Shown: positions 7,251-18,505 of the stretch, in pieces | Layout: the number at the start of each line of letters is the position of its first letter | Numbering within the stretch: position 1 is the first letter of the stretch | Assembly: GCA_029259935.1 (NCBI GenBank) | Contig: JAJDEH010000091.1 | Span: 1-64,000 of the forward strand | Length of the DNA stretch: 64,000 nt | Direction of reading: 5' to 3' | Source: Planctomycetota bacterium | GTDB lineage: Bacteria > Planctomycetota > Planctomycetia > Pirellulales > Pirellulaceae | Position numbers and translations under genes: made by a program | The notes under the pieces: model-generated | What the model was told of the DNA's origin: nothing | Database searches by the model: none | Seen by the model: the letters and a program-made list of their open reading frames with translations, nothing else

Positions 7251-10223
7251 ATGGGATATCGCTGCTGCTTGGGACTGTTTTTGATTCTTTTGGCGATCCT
7301 GCCACTTGCCGCCGACGAGGTCGATTTCGATCGCGATGTGCGTGCGATTCTTTCCGACAAGTGCTTCCAATGCCATGGGCCAGACGAATCCACGCGACAG
7401 GCCGACTTGCGTCTTGATACCAAAGCCGGCGCGCTGGCGGATCGCGAAGGCAGCGTGGCGTTTGCCCCGGGCGACACGGAAAAAAGCGAAGCGCTCCGAC
7501 GAATATTCAGCGACGACCCGGACGAGCGAATGCCACCGTCGGATGCAAAACTTATTCTTTCCGCCAAAGACAAAAAAACGTTGCGGCAGTGGGTTGCCGA
7601 AGGTGCCAAGTGGACCGAACATTGGTCGTTCGTACCACCGGCCAAACCCGAGCCGCCGTCAAGTGCATCAAAATGGCCCCGCAATGCGATCGACTATTTC
7701 GTACTGCAAAAGATGATTCAAGCGGGACTTAGCCCGTCGGTCGAGGCGAGCCGCACGTCGTTGATTCGCCGAGTGACGCTCGATCTAACCGGGCTTCCGC
7801 CGACGCCGGAAGAAGTCGACGCATTCTTACACGACAAAACAGACGGCGCGTATGAAACAGTTGTCGACCGGCTGCTGCGTTCGAACCGCTATGGCGAACG
7901 GATGGCCTGGGAGTGGCTCGACGCGGCCCGCTATGCCGATACGGACGGCTTTCAGGGCGACCCCACGCGAACGATGTGGCCTTGGCGCGAGTGGCTGATT
8001 CATGCCCTGAACAAAAACATGCCCTTCGATCAGTTCACGATCGAGATGCTGGCCGGCGATCTGCTGCCGGGGGCGAGCGAGTCGCAAATCATTGCCACCG
8101 GTTTTAATCGCAACCACATGTACAACGGCGAAGGAGGCCGCATCGCCGAAGAAACGCGAGTGGAGAATGTGTTCGATCGCACCGAGACGACTTCCACGGT
8201 CTGGCTGGGACTGACGATGACATGCTGCCGGTGTCACGACCATAAGTTCGATCCCATTCGGCAACAAGAATATTACGAACTGTTTGCGTTTTTCAACAAC
8301 ACTTCGGAGAGCGGTTCGCGGGGCGGAGGACGAGCCCCGCCCGTGCTGAACTATCTGCCATCGGAGACGAAGAGCCGGCTCGCCGAGCTAGACCAACAAC
8401 TGGCCGGACTCCAGCAGCAGATGAACCAGCCAATGCCCGAACTGGATAAGGCTCAAGTCGCCTGGGAGGCGGAAACAGCGGCCAAATTGAAGGAGCAAGC
8501 CAGCAGCGCCGGAGCCATCACGATGAGCCCTTGGCAAGTACTCGGCCCGCTGCCACTGCCGACCGGAAGCGCCGAGCCCTTGTTCAAGCACGAATTTGGC
8601 CCCGAGAAGAAGATCGATCTCCAGCAGAAATTCGCCGCGGGAAAAATTGGTTGGCGCGAAGAGAAATCGTTCGCCGATGGCAAAGTCCACGACCTGCCAA
8701 CCACGGTCGGAGCGACCTATCTCTACCGCGCGCTTGAAGCGCCCGGTCCGCGCACCGTGGACTTGTCTCTTGGATCGGACGACGGAATTCGCTTGTGGCT
8801 TAACGGCAAAGAGCTGCTTGCGAGCAACGTCAATCGGGCGGCCGCGGCGGATCAGGAATCGGCGCGGCTCGAGTTGCCGGCGGGCAAGAGCCAACTGCTA
8901 ATCAAGATCGTCAACACGGGCGGCATCGGTGGGTTCTACTTTCAAAAGAAGTCGGAATCGATCGGCGGCTTGCCACCCGAGATCGCCAAGCTTTTGCTCC
9001 TCCAGTCTGACAAACGTAACGAAAAACAACGAATCGCGCTGCGAGACCATTTCCGCTCAACTCACTCGGCCAGTTGGAAGAAGCTCAAGACTGAGTTAGC
9101 CGCGCTGAAGGCGAATCGGGAAAAACTGGCCAAGTCAAGCGTGCCCGTCATGATCATGGATAGCCTGCCGGATGGAAAGCGTCGCAATACCACCATGCTG
9201 ACCCGCGGCGGGTATGATAAACCGGGCGAAGAAGTTAATGAAGGAACTCCCGCCTTCTTGCCGCCGCTTCCAGAACAAGCGCGGCCCGACCGGCTCGCCC
9301 TCGCAAGATGGCTTGTTGATCCGAGCAACCCGCTGACGGCGCGCGTCACCGTGAACCGATATTGGCAAACCTTTTTCGGTCGCGGGATTGTCGCCTCGAC
9401 CGAGGATTTTGGCAGCCAAGGTTCCCGGCCCACGCATCCCCAACTGCTCGATTGGCTGGCCGTTCAGTTTGTCGAAAGCGGCTGGAATGTCAAAGCACTC
9501 CACAAGCTGATTGTCATGAGTGCGACCTATCGACAATCCGCGGTAGTGTCGGCTCAAGGAAAGGAGCGGGACGCTGAAAATGTTTGGCTATCGCGTGCTC
9601 CTCGCTATCGACTGCCCTCGTGGATGCTGCGCGATCAGGCACTGGCGATGAGCGGTCTGCTGGTGGAGCAAATCGGCGGTCCGTCCGTACGGCCGTATCA
9701 ACCCGAAGGCATCTGGGCGGAAGCGACGTTTAACAAAATCCGCTACCAGCAAGACAGCGGCGACAAATTGTATCGCCGCAGCTTGTATACATTTTGGCGG
9801 CGCATCGTCGGCCCAACGATGTTTTTTGATAGCGGCAAGCGGCAGACCTGTGAAGTGAAGCCGACCAGAACCAACACGCCGCTGCACGCCCTGACCACCA
9901 TGAATGAAACGACGTTTGTCGAAGCGGCGCGTGCGTTCGCGCAGCGAGCCATGAGCATGAAGTCGAAGTCGGCGGAAGAACGTATTGGTTGGGCATTCCG
10001 CGTCGCCACCGCCAGGCAGCCAAAACCGCAAGAGTTACAGTTGCTCGTGCGGCGCTTCAACGTGTCGAAAGAACATTTCTCGCAGGATCGGAAGGCAGCG
10101 ACGGATTTGCTGAGTGTCGGTGCGTCCGCTCGAAACGAAAAGCTCGATCTCGCCGACCACGCGGCCTACACGGTCGTTTGTTCCTTGTTGCTGAATTTGG
10201 ATGAAACTTTGTCCAGGGAGTAA
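7251..10223 (+). CDS. PSCyt1/DUF1549/DUF1553 secreted cytochrome
   Basis: A 990-residue protein with a signal peptide (LGLFLILLAILPLAADE). A planctomycete cytochrome domain follows with one haem motif, CFQCHGPDE (Cys38, Cys41, His42). Then come a DUF1549 domain (NAIDYFVLQKMIQAGLSPS..TLDLTGLPPTPEEVDAFL), a long central insertion with a PA14-like segment (LGSDDGIRLWLNGKELL), and DUF1553 (ALARWLVDPSNPLTARVTVN, GSRPTHPQLLDWLA). I choose ATG 7251 because it begins directly before the signal peptide; a TTG at 7224 is in frame. It is followed by a DUF1501 gene, the classical planctomycete pair. Function is unresolved in the family; polysaccharide degradation is a common suggestion. Confidence 0.9.
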   Translation: MGYRCCLGLFLILLAILPLAADEVDFDRDVRAILSDKCFQCHGPDESTRQADLRLDTKAGALADREGSVAFAPGDTEKSEALRRIFSDDPDERMPPSDAKLILSAKDKKTLRQWVAEGAKWTEHWSFVPPAKPEPPSSASKWPRNAIDYFVLQKMIQAGLSPSVEASRTSLIRRVTLDLTGLPPTPEEVDAFLHDKTDGAYETVVDRLLRSNRYGERMAWEWLDAARYADTDGFQGDPTRTMWPWREWLIHALNKNMPFDQFTIEMLAGDLLPGASESQIIATGFNRNHMYNGEGGRIAEETRVENVFDRTETTSTVWLGLTMTCCRCHDHKFDPIRQQEYYELFAFFNNTSESGSRGGGRAPPVLNYLPSETKSRLAELDQQLAGLQQQMNQPMPELDKAQVAWEAETAAKLKEQASSAGAITMSPWQVLGPLPLPTGSAEPLFKHEFGPEKKIDLQQKFAAGKIGWREEKSFADGKVHDLPTTVGATYLYRALEAPGPRTVDLSLGSDDGIRLWLNGKELLASNVNRAAAADQESARLELPAGKSQLLIKIVNTGGIGGFYFQKKSESIGGLPPEIAKLLLLQSDKRNEKQRIALRDHFRSTHSASWKKLKTELAALKANREKLAKSSVPVMIMDSLPDGKRRNTTMLTRGGYDKPGEEVNEGTPAFLPPLPEQARPDRLALARWLVDPSNPLTARVTVNRYWQTFFGRGIVASTEDFGSQGSRPTHPQLLDWLAVQFVESGWNVKALHKLIVMSATYRQSAVVSAQGKERDAENVWLSRAPRYRLPSWMLRDQALAMSGLLVEQIGGPSVRPYQPEGIWAEATFNKIRYQQDSGDKLYRRSLYTFWRRIVGPTMFFDSGKRQTCEVKPTRTNTPLHALTTMNETTFVEAARAFAQRAMSMKSKSAEERIGWAFRVATARQPKPQELQLLVRRFNVSKEHFSQDRKAATDLLSVGASARNEKLDLADHAAYTVVCSLLLNLDETLSRE

Positions 10224-10269
10224 ATGCGTGGCAGAGCCGGCAACCCAGGCACGTTCACGAAAGAAAACC

Positions 10270-11742
10270 ATGCAGCCAAACACGAACCACATCGCATCCC
10301 GATACGCATTGCAAGAAACACGCCGACAGTTCTTTGGCCGCACGGCGCTCGGCGTGGGAGCCGCCGCACTCGGTTCGTTATTGGCGGCCGACAGCACCGC
10401 GGCGAATAAGCCCGCGCGTCCCGGCTTGGATTCGCTGCCGCATTTCGCTCCGAAGGCGCGGCGCGTCATCTATTTGTTGCAAAACGGCGCGCCTTCGCAC
10501 GTCGATCTGTTCGACTACAAGCCGATGCTCAAAAAGATGCACGGGCAACAGATTCCAGACGAAGTTGCCGCCGGCAAGCGTTTTAGCACGATGACGGGCG
10601 GTCAAAAAGAACGCCCTTGCCTGTCGGCAATTACGGAATTCAAACAGCATGGAAACAGCGGCGCGACGGTCTGCAGTTTCCTTCCCCGCACCGCCGCCAT
10701 CGCCGACAAACTGTGTTTCATTAAGTCGTTGCACACCACGCAAGTCAATCACGCGCCGGCGATCACTTTTTTCATGACCGGCGACGAACGGCCCGGCAGG
10801 CCCAGCATGGGCGCTTGGCTCAGTTATGGCCTGGGCAGCGAAACGGAGGAATTGCCCGCCTTCGTCGCCATGACATCACGCGACAAAGAAGCGTCCTGCG
10901 GCCAGATTTTCTACGACTACTATTGGGGCAGCGGGTTTCTGCCCACGATTCATCAGGGTGTCAAGTTTCGCGGCAGCGGGGATCCCGTTTTGTATCTTTC
11001 CGATCCGCCCGGCTTAAACCGCGAGACACGCCGCGGAATGCTGGACGACTTGGCCGTGCTCAACGGCAGCCGCTTCGAGGAAGTCGGCGATCCGGAAATT
11101 GCCACCCGCATGGCGCAGTATGAAATGGCCTATCGCATGCAGTCCTCGGTTCCCGAACTGACCGACTTCTCCACGGAAACCAAAGAGACGCTGGACATGT
11201 ACGGCCCGGACGTGATGCGCAAGGGCTCGTTCGCTTACAACTGTTTGATGGCCCGGCGGTTGGCCGAGCGAGGCACCCGATTCATTCAGCTCATGCACGC
11301 CGGCTGGGATCAGCACCGCAATCTCAACACGCAACTGAAGATCCAATGTACCGACATCGACGCGCCATCGGCCGCGTTGGTCGAGGATCTTGACCGTCGC
11401 GGATTGTTGGAAGACACGCTGGTGATTTGGGGCGGCGAGTTCGGACGAACGCCATTTCTGCAAGGTAAGATCAGCGAAACGAAGTCTTGGGGCCGCGACC
11501 ATCATCCGTACGCCTTCACCATTTGGATGGCGGGTGGCGGCATCAAGCCGGGAATGACCTACGGCGCTTCCGACGAATTTGGTTTCAGTGTGGCGGAAAA
11601 CGCGGTCGGAGTCCACGATTTTCAAGCGACAATTCTCCACCTGCTGGGCATCGATCACGAACGCCTGACGTTCCGCTTTCAAGGCCGCAGATTCCGCTTG
11701 ACCGACGTGCATGGAGAAGTCGTTCAGCCCATCTTGGCATAG
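10270..11742 (+). CDS. DUF1501 Tat-exported sulfatase-fold protein
   Basis: A 490-residue protein with a twin-arginine signal ([20 protein letters not shown]) and the DUF1501 pattern: [20 protein letters not shown] near the N terminus, [12 protein letters not shown] in the middle, and [13 protein letters not shown] followed by [21 protein letters not shown]. These are the metal-site signatures of the alkaline-phosphatase/sulfatase-like fold. An ATG at 10201 inside the previous gene is also in frame, but the Tat signal sits best behind the ATG at 10270. It pairs with the upstream DUF1549/DUF1553 protein. No substrate can be assigned. Confidence 0.9.
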   Translation: MQPNTNHIASRYALQETRRQFFGRTALGVGAAALGSLLAADSTAANKPARPGLDSLPHFAPKARRVIYLLQNGAPSHVDLFDYKPMLKKMHGQQIPDEVAAGKRFSTMTGGQKERPCLSAITEFKQHGNSGATVCSFLPRTAAIADKLCFIKSLHTTQVNHAPAITFFMTGDERPGRPSMGAWLSYGLGSETEELPAFVAMTSRDKEASCGQIFYDYYWGSGFLPTIHQGVKFRGSGDPVLYLSDPPGLNRETRRGMLDDLAVLNGSRFEEVGDPEIATRMAQYEMAYRMQSSVPELTDFSTETKETLDMYGPDVMRKGSFAYNCLMARRLAERGTRFIQLMHAGWDQHRNLNTQLKIQCTDIDAPSAALVEDLDRRGLLEDTLVIWGGEFGRTPFLQGKISETKSWGRDHHPYAFTIWMAGGGIKPGMTYGASDEFGFSVAENAVGVHDFQATILHLLGIDHERLTFRFQGRRFRLTDVHGEVVQPILA

Positions 11743-11765
11743 GCATTGGCACGGAAAGCAATAGC

Positions 11766-13736
11766 ATGACGATTCTCACCTCATCCAGAAGGCGAGCCCA
11801 GTGCCACGGACTGGTTGCATTGGTGCTGTTCTTGTTAACGAACCAAATCGGCAGTGCCGAGGTTCGCCGCTGGAGCAGCGAGAACGGCACGTTTAATGTG
11901 CGGGCCGAATTGCTGGGCGCGAACGATACGGCAGTCACGCTCAAGAAGACGGATGGCAAGGTCGTCACCGTTCCGTTGGAAAAGTTGAGCAAAGCGGACC
12001 GAGACTACGTTCGAGGTTGGCAACTCGATCGAAAGCAGGGCCAGTCCGCGAAACCGATTCCTGGTATCGTGCCTGATGTGTTGGATCAACCTGTCGACCT
12101 GCTTGCGAAAATCAAACCGACACGAGATGTCAAAACGGGCACGTGGAAGCAAGACGGCGAAGCACTGGTCTCATCGACTCAAAGAAGAACCACGCTCGAA
12201 ATACCGCACAAGATTCAAGGCCAGTACCAACTGAAAATGGTCGTCGAGCGTGAACCGGCCTCTGGCGCGCTGAACATCGGAATCGTGGTCGGCGGCCGTC
12301 ATCAAGCGATCGTGATTTTTGACTACGGCCGAGAAATGCGGTCTGGATTGGCCTGGGTCGACGAGAAGAACGAGCCGGCCAATCCGACCTACTACCGGAA
12401 ACAGGTACTCAAAAAGAGCCAGCCCGCCGAGGTCGTTCTTACAGTTCATGCCGGTCATCTGCGCGTTACCTGCGACGGCAGGACCGTTGTCGATTGGTGC
12501 GGAAATCCCAGGCGGCTCACACTTCATCCCAATTGGAAAGTGCCCAAGGATCAGATCTTTCTGTCCACCTGGTCGGGAGCGTATCGCGTTTCCAAACTGG
12601 AATATCGATCCATTCGCGAATCAGAGCTATCGGATTTCGAGCCGCGCGGCACGCCGGACACGGTGGAGTCGGTGGCGCTGATCGAGCATCCGCTTGGTCA
12701 TGGCAGTGGATTTCTTGCCGCGCCCAACCTGTTGGTGACCAATCATCATGTCATCGAGGGCGCGTCGGCAACCGATTTGAAGGTCTTCTTTCCAGAGGCT
12801 CGCGAACCCATCGCGGTGAACAGCGTTCTGTATGAAGATGCCGACCGGGACATCGCGGTTCTTTCCGTCAAGACAGCCCGCGTTCCGCTGGCCGTGGCCT
12901 ACGACGGCCACTTCCCCAAGGATCAACAGGTCCGCTTGATCGGCAATCCATCCGTGGGAGGCGGCGTGACATTGAGAAACGCCGTCGTCAAAGGAAACGT
13001 AAAAGCAACGGTCCGCATTGATGAAATGGACTTTCTACAAATCGATGCCACGATCAATCCTGGTTCCAGCGGCGGGCCGATTGTCAACGAGCTAGGGCAA
13101 GTTGTCGGGGTGATCGCCATGAAGGCCACGGACGAAGGAGAAAAACTGATTCGAGAAGGTCTGGCACGGCTCGACGATTCATTCAAGAAGAATTCAAAAC
13201 AGCGGAACCAAGAAGGAGTCGCTTTCGGCATCCCGTCACTTGATCTAGCGAAGGCACTGGACAAGGCTCGTGGCTTGTCGCCGCAACAGGCGGCACACAA
13301 TACGCAATTGCACCAAAATCGCGTTGTCTTGACTCGGCTGGCGACTCTGGCCGGAATCAGAATGCTCCAGGCCCTCGTCAATGTCTCGGATGCACTGCGG
13401 CGCGACGCTTCCAGCAACGGCCAGTCCGCGGACTCCGTGCCGCTCATCCCACCGCGCGAAGCAAGAGCCATGCGGGCGGCACTCGAAAGCGACAGAACCA
13501 CGAAGATGATCGCGTTATTGCAAAAGGACATGGAGGAACATCTGAAGACGATCAGCGCCAGCCCTCATTTGTCACCAAGGTCAAAGCGAAATCTTAACTC
13601 GCTTCACCAACGCGTCAGGGAAGTCGAGAAGTTCGCTAACCGTTCTGGTTCCGACTACCGGCGGTTCAGTGCGTCCATAACGAGATTTCAAAAGGATCTC
13701 AGCGGCTTGATCAAGCAAATCAAGGAAGAACAGTAG
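11766..13736 (+). CDS. Secreted SHD1 - beta-sandwich - trypsin-like serine protease
   Basis: A 656-residue protein with a signal peptide (HGLVALVLFLLTNQIGSAE). An SHD1-like domain (about 32-85, RRWSSENGTFNVRAELLG) and a concanavalin/DUF1080-like sandwich (about 110-285) precede a trypsin-like peptidase. Catalytic residues are visible: His328 (VTNHHVIEG), Asp362 (DRDIAVL) and Ser435 (NPGSSGGP). The last 120 residues are helical and probably a coiled coil, in place of the PDZ domains of DegP. ATG 11766 starts the signal peptide and lies 23 bases after the DUF1501 stop. It is likely a periplasmic protease and probably belongs to the preceding operon. Confidence 0.85.
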   Translation: MTILTSSRRRAQCHGLVALVLFLLTNQIGSAEVRRWSSENGTFNVRAELLGANDTAVTLKKTDGKVVTVPLEKLSKADRDYVRGWQLDRKQGQSAKPIPGIVPDVLDQPVDLLAKIKPTRDVKTGTWKQDGEALVSSTQRRTTLEIPHKIQGQYQLKMVVEREPASGALNIGIVVGGRHQAIVIFDYGREMRSGLAWVDEKNEPANPTYYRKQVLKKSQPAEVVLTVHAGHLRVTCDGRTVVDWCGNPRRLTLHPNWKVPKDQIFLSTWSGAYRVSKLEYRSIRESELSDFEPRGTPDTVESVALIEHPLGHGSGFLAAPNLLVTNHHVIEGASATDLKVFFPEAREPIAVNSVLYEDADRDIAVLSVKTARVPLAVAYDGHFPKDQQVRLIGNPSVGGGVTLRNAVVKGNVKATVRIDEMDFLQIDATINPGSSGGPIVNELGQVVGVIAMKATDEGEKLIREGLARLDDSFKKNSKQRNQEGVAFGIPSLDLAKALDKARGLSPQQAAHNTQLHQNRVVLTRLATLAGIRMLQALVNVSDALRRDASSNGQSADSVPLIPPREARAMRAALESDRTTKMIALLQKDMEEHLKTISASPHLSPRSKRNLNSLHQRVREVEKFANRSGSDYRRFSASITRFQKDLSGLIKQIKEEQ

Positions 13737-13771
13737 CGTGACAATCGTCGCGTTGCTCCAGAACCGTCTTC

Positions 13772-14671
13772 TCAATCAGAACCAACAGTTTCGCGGATCA
13801 GTTCGCACAGGCTGAGCATCTGCTCGACGCTCAGTTGTTCCGCGCGGGCGTCCATGGCCAATTCCATTTGCGTTAAGATCCTGTCGGTCGTGGGCTTGTC
13901 CAGCCGTCCTTTAAACGCGCTCAGCACTTCGCTGCGCAAAAACTTGCGGCGGTGAAAGAACATCGATCGCACGAAGGTATGGAAAAATGCGAGGTCCGGA
14001 ATGAGGGCTCGCCTTTCCGGACGGCTGACGATGTGAATGATTGCGGAATAAACTTTCGGACGCGGCCAAAACACACTGGGCGGCATCACGCGAATGACTT
14101 CCGCGTCGCACAGGCTCTGCACCCAAATGCTCAGCGCGCCGTAATCCTTGGTCCAAGGCACGGCGACGATGCGGTCGGCCAGTTCGTTTTGAATCGTGAT
14201 CGTCATCGAATCGGGAACGATGTCCGTCAGCAGCAGATTCGAGATCAGCGGCGTTGCGATGTTGTATGGCAGATTCGCGACCAGCTTGAAACGCCGCCGA
14301 GGATCTTCGGCCAGTTTTTCACGTACCGTGTCGAGTACATTGGCGTGAAGGTTGTTTTTGTTCCGCAGAACATCTTGCCGCAGCATGGTGACGTTGTCGA
14401 AGTCGTACAACTCTTCGCGGGCCATTTGAAAAAGGTGCTCGTCGATCTCGACCGTCACGACGGCGGCCGCCCGCGGTGCCATGAGGGACGTCAGCGATCC
14501 GGTTCCCGTACCAACCTCAAGCACTACATCGTTCGGCTGCAGGTCGGCGGAATCGATCAGCAGTTCGACCAGATTCAAGTCGACCAAGAAATTCTGACCG
14601 TGGCGCGAATCGGGCTGCAGCCCAATCTCTTGGAAGCGACGAGTCAAATAAGAAACCGTGTGACGAGCCAT
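13772..14671 (-). CDS. rsmA: 16S rRNA (adenine1518-N6/adenine1519-N6)-dimethyltransferase
   Basis: A 299-residue KsgA/RsmA family protein: HGQNFLVDLNLVELLIDSAD at the N terminus, SAM-binding motif I (VLEVGTGTGSLTSLM), acidic VEIDEHL and catalytic motif IV NLPYN (LVANLPYNIATPLISNLL). It dimethylates two adenosines in the 3' helix of 16S rRNA during small-subunit assembly. Length matches the family. It lies 21 bases downstream of ribE on the same strand and is probably co-transcribed with it. Its stop is 35 bases from the stop of the convergent protease gene. Confidence 0.95.
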   Translation of the reverse strand: MARHTVSYLTRRFQEIGLQPDSRHGQNFLVDLNLVELLIDSADLQPNDVVLEVGTGTGSLTSLMAPRAAAVVTVEIDEHLFQMAREELYDFDNVTMLRQDVLRNKNNLHANVLDTVREKLAEDPRRRFKLVANLPYNIATPLISNLLLTDIVPDSMTITIQNELADRIVAVPWTKDYGALSIWVQSLCDAEVIRVMPPSVFWPRPKVYSAIIHIVSRPERRALIPDLAFFHTFVRSMFFHRRKFLRSEVLSAFKGRLDKPTTDRILTQMELAMDARAEQLSVEQMLSLCELIRETVGSD

Positions 14672-14692
14672 TCAGCACATTCTGGAAGATGG

Positions 14693-15289
14693 TTATTGAA
14701 AACGCAGTTGTAGTTGCTTTTCGATCATTTTGGCGAGCATGTCGGTTTCCAAATTGACGGGATCGCCCGGCTTGAGCCCACCTAGCGTGGTGACCTCCAA
14801 GGTGTGCGGAATCAACGCCACGCTGAATCGTTCTTCTTCCACGTCGACCAGCGTCAAACTGACACCGTCGACGGCAACCGATCCTTTGGAAACCATCTGC
14901 GGACCGAGCGCCTTAGGCATGCGGAAGTAGAAAGTCGACCAATCTCCTTCGTCCATACGTTGATCCAAGCTGCCCACGGCGTCGATGTGCCCGGTGACGA
15001 AGTGCCCTCCCAGTCGGTCGTTCACTCGCAGCGACTGCTCCAAGTTGACCGGGCTTCCTTCGACAAGCTGGCCCAGGTTCGTGCGGCTGAGCGTCTCGCT
15101 TCCGGCATCGAAATGCACGGTATCGGCATCCATTTCGACGACGGTCAGGCAACACCCGTTGGTCGCGATACTCTCGCCAATTCGAGCATTTTTGGCGATC
15201 TCCGGATCGCGTATTACGAGCCGAATCCCGGGCGGTCGCGGCTCGATCTTGGCCACGGTTCCTAAAGCTTCGACGATTCCGCTGAACAT
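14693..15289 (-). CDS. ribE: Riboflavin synthase, alpha subunit
   Basis: A 198-residue protein starting with the invariant MFSGIVEALGTV. It contains two lumazine-binding repeats: SIATNGCCLTVV with LGDxV-type NDRLGGHFVTGHIDAVG in the first, and VDGVSLTLVDVEEERFSVAL with IPHTLEVTTLG in the second. It dismutates 6,7-dimethyl-8-ribityllumazine to riboflavin. An AGGGGAAC ribosome binding site directly precedes ATG. The 169-base divergent gap to eno shows no FMN-riboswitch core, so FMN feedback at the RNA level is not evident here. Confidence 0.95.
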   Translation of the reverse strand: MFSGIVEALGTVAKIEPRPPGIRLVIRDPEIAKNARIGESIATNGCCLTVVEMDADTVHFDAGSETLSRTNLGQLVEGSPVNLEQSLRVNDRLGGHFVTGHIDAVGSLDQRMDEGDWSTFYFRMPKALGPQMVSKGSVAVDGVSLTLVDVEEERFSVALIPHTLEVTTLGGLKPGDPVNLETDMLAKMIEKQLQLRFQ

Positions 15290-15368
15290 GTTCCCCTACG
15301 GGTTAAGCTGCGCGGGTAGCACCTAGTCACAAAATCTTGAATCAGGCAAAATGGCTCTGCAAACCTAA

Positions 15369-16736
<1,368 letters not shown>

Positions 16737-16742
16737 GGAAGC

Positions 16743-16869
16743 AAAGTCGCTGATCGCTCCGCGATCATGGCGTCTTTTTATCCTCGTCATACCAGCTTTG
16801 ACCCTATTCACCGTCGAGGTACGCGCGTCGTTCGCGTTCGCATTGTGCGCGGAGTGAACAACGGACTCG
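16743..16869. repeat. Palindromic repeat element, degenerate copy
   Basis: Bases 16743-16766 match 31266-31289 at 23 of 24 positions (core GATCGCTCCGCGATC). About 80 bases further on, CGCGGAGTGAACAACGGAC (from 16848) resembles the right arm of the second copy (CGCGGAGCGAACAACGAC at 31309-31326). The element lies just downstream of eno. The spacing between arms differs between copies, which suggests decay or insertion here. Confidence 0.6.
16751..16779 (+). terminator. Probable eno terminator formed by the repeat
   Basis: TGATCGC and GCGATCA form a perfect 7-bp stem around TCC (16751-16767), followed after 7 bases by a TTTTT run (16775-16779). It begins 14 bases after the eno stop. The gap between stem and T run makes it imperfect. 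Confidence 0.45.
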
Positions 16870-17004
16870 GAATGTGGTCGTACAAAGACCGGCCTGTTGC
16901 CGCCGGACAAGTGCAGCCAATTCAACATAGGGAGTCCGGCCGGGTGCAATCAAATTGTGGGTGGCACCCTCGTTCGTCCGCCCTGTTCAACGCTACCGGG
17001 AATT

Positions 17005-18000
17005 TTACTCGCTCTCGCGGAACGCTTTCAAAAAACGCTTGAAGTCACTACGTCTCCGAAGCGAATTGAGATCTGAGTCGTATTCACAGAGATCTAGGTC
17101 GTGGAACCCCACTGCTAATGCATCGTGGAGACAGTTGACCGCTCGCTGGGGATGGCCGCATAGGGCAGACGCGCACGCCTCATCATAAAAAAGACTACCA
17201 AGAATCTCTTTATCGTCGTCGTCGAGTTCGCTCATGCGCGAACATAATCGCCGGGCGGACTCCCCCGCTCCAGAGCATACCGCTAGCGCGCCTTCGTTAT
17301 CATCTCGCGACAGCATTTCGTCCACTACCCGACCGGCGACCTCAACGTGAAGGCACAATCCATCTTTCAACTCCTTGTCGAGTTCGAGCGCGCCTTCAGT
17401 CTGCGTTAGTGCGGCCTGCCAGTCTCCCATGAAATAGGTGTTTCGCGCTTCACGAACGAGCCGTTGCGCATCGCTCTCGCCTGCAACGGGTTTCGGCGGA
17501 TCAATCTTGAGCATCTTACGAATGTCCGCCTCGCCAATACAACCTTCGTTTCGGGCGACGATCGTCCCGTCTTTGAAAATCAACAAGGTAGGGTATGCTC
17601 GAATGTTGTATCGCCCGGACAATTCATGGTTGGCTTCAGCATCAATTTTGGCGATCTTGACGTTTTCGCCCTTCGCGATAAACTCCATCAGAATTGCGGA
17701 CTGGGATCGACAGGGACGGCACCAATCCGCATAGAAGTCGACAACAACGGGAACATCCGCTTCTAAAACCTCTTGCTGGTAGTTGGTGTCCGTTACGTCG
17801 ACGATCATCTTTGCCAAATGTTGTTCTTGACGTAGCTCGGCACGGATGACCAAGTAAACGAGGAGAGCCATCGAGCCGATCACCAGCAGAAAAATCAGGC
17901 CAAGACCACCAAGAATCGGTATCAATACACGCCACGCCGACTTGGTGCCGCTAGGTTCAGCCAGTTGGAGTTCGATAACTGGTTGGTACTCTTGATCCAT
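17005..18000 (-). CDS. Membrane-anchored thioredoxin with helical C-terminal domain
   Basis: A 331-residue protein. One membrane segment (about 24-53) follows a short cytoplasmic tail. A thioredoxin domain (about 65-165) carries the active site WCRPC (Cys94/Cys97) in VVVDFYADWCRPC and the cis-Pro in IRAYPTLLIF. Residues about 175-331 are helical with TPR-like character (YFMGDWQAALTQTEGALELD, EACASALCGHPQRAVNCLHD). Topology places the thioredoxin outside the cytoplasm if the N terminus is inside, so a thiol-disulfide exchange role in the periplasm is likely. GAGGTAGAGAG precedes ATG. The gene stands alone. Confidence 0.85.
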   Translation of the reverse strand: MDQEYQPVIELQLAEPSGTKSAWRVLIPILGGLGLIFLLVIGSMALLVYLVIRAELRQEQHLAKMIVDVTDTNYQQEVLEADVPVVVDFYADWCRPCRSQSAILMEFIAKGENVKIAKIDAEANHELSGRYNIRAYPTLLIFKDGTIVARNEGCIGEADIRKMLKIDPPKPVAGESDAQRLVREARNTYFMGDWQAALTQTEGALELDKELKDGLCLHVEVAGRVVDEMLSRDDNEGALAVCSGAGESARRLCSRMSELDDDDKEILGSLFYDEACASALCGHPQRAVNCLHDALAVGFHDLDLCEYDSDLNSLRRRSDFKRFLKAFRESE

Positions 18001-18393
18001 GCACTCTCTACCTCGAACAACTCAACTGAATCATTGGGGTTCGCCAACAATTCTCGAACAACGTGCGTCGGGCCGTCATCCTACCACGATAACAACAATT
18101 TCGCACACTCGTTGTGACGCGATGTTCGGCGCACCTTCTCTGCCTTCGTCGTAACTCGGCTACCACTGGAAACTGATGTCGGGTGAAGTTTTTAACACAA
18201 GTTGTCCTGGATGTTGTAAAATAACGGGATGAGAGATCACCGCGCGGCGATGTGCGGTGCCGAGGGGCGTGCGCTCTGGGGCTATTGAAATGTTTGCAGT
18301 TGTGCAAGCGTTTAATCGGGCGTCTGGGAGGCTCTGCCGAGGGCGGCGAATCGACTAATTCGTTGGAGCGTTTGTATTTACGGAGGGAGCTTG
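18001..18393. other. Intergenic region between thioredoxin and sigma-factor genes
   Basis: No gene-like ORF is seen. It must hold promoters for both divergent units. A TAAAAT hexamer occurs near 18216 with TTAACA 19 bases upstream on the plus strand, which is a poor spacing; no firm promoter can be called. Confidence 0.5.
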
Positions 18394-18504
18394 ATGAGTG
18401 AACACGAAAGTTTTGGTAGCGGGGCGTATGTTACACCGCTTGAAGTGCGCCGCTTTGGAATGGGCCTGATTGACGGAGACCAATGGCGGCGGCCGATCAG
18501 GTAG
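18394..18504 (+). CDS. 36-residue small ORF coupled to the sigma factor
   Basis: ATG at 18394 is preceded by a strong ribosome binding site (GGAGGGAG, ending about 5 bases upstream) and runs to TAG at 18502-18504. It encodes MSEHESFGSGAYVTPLEVRR plus 16 more residues. The stop is one base before the ATG at 18506 of the sigma-factor gene, a typical arrangement for translational coupling. The sigma gene itself has no comparable binding site at that start. It may be a leader peptide or a small regulator; no family is recognised. Confidence 0.45.
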   Translation: MSEHESFGSGAYVTPLEVRRFGMGLIDGDQWRRPIR

Positions 18505-18505
18505 A

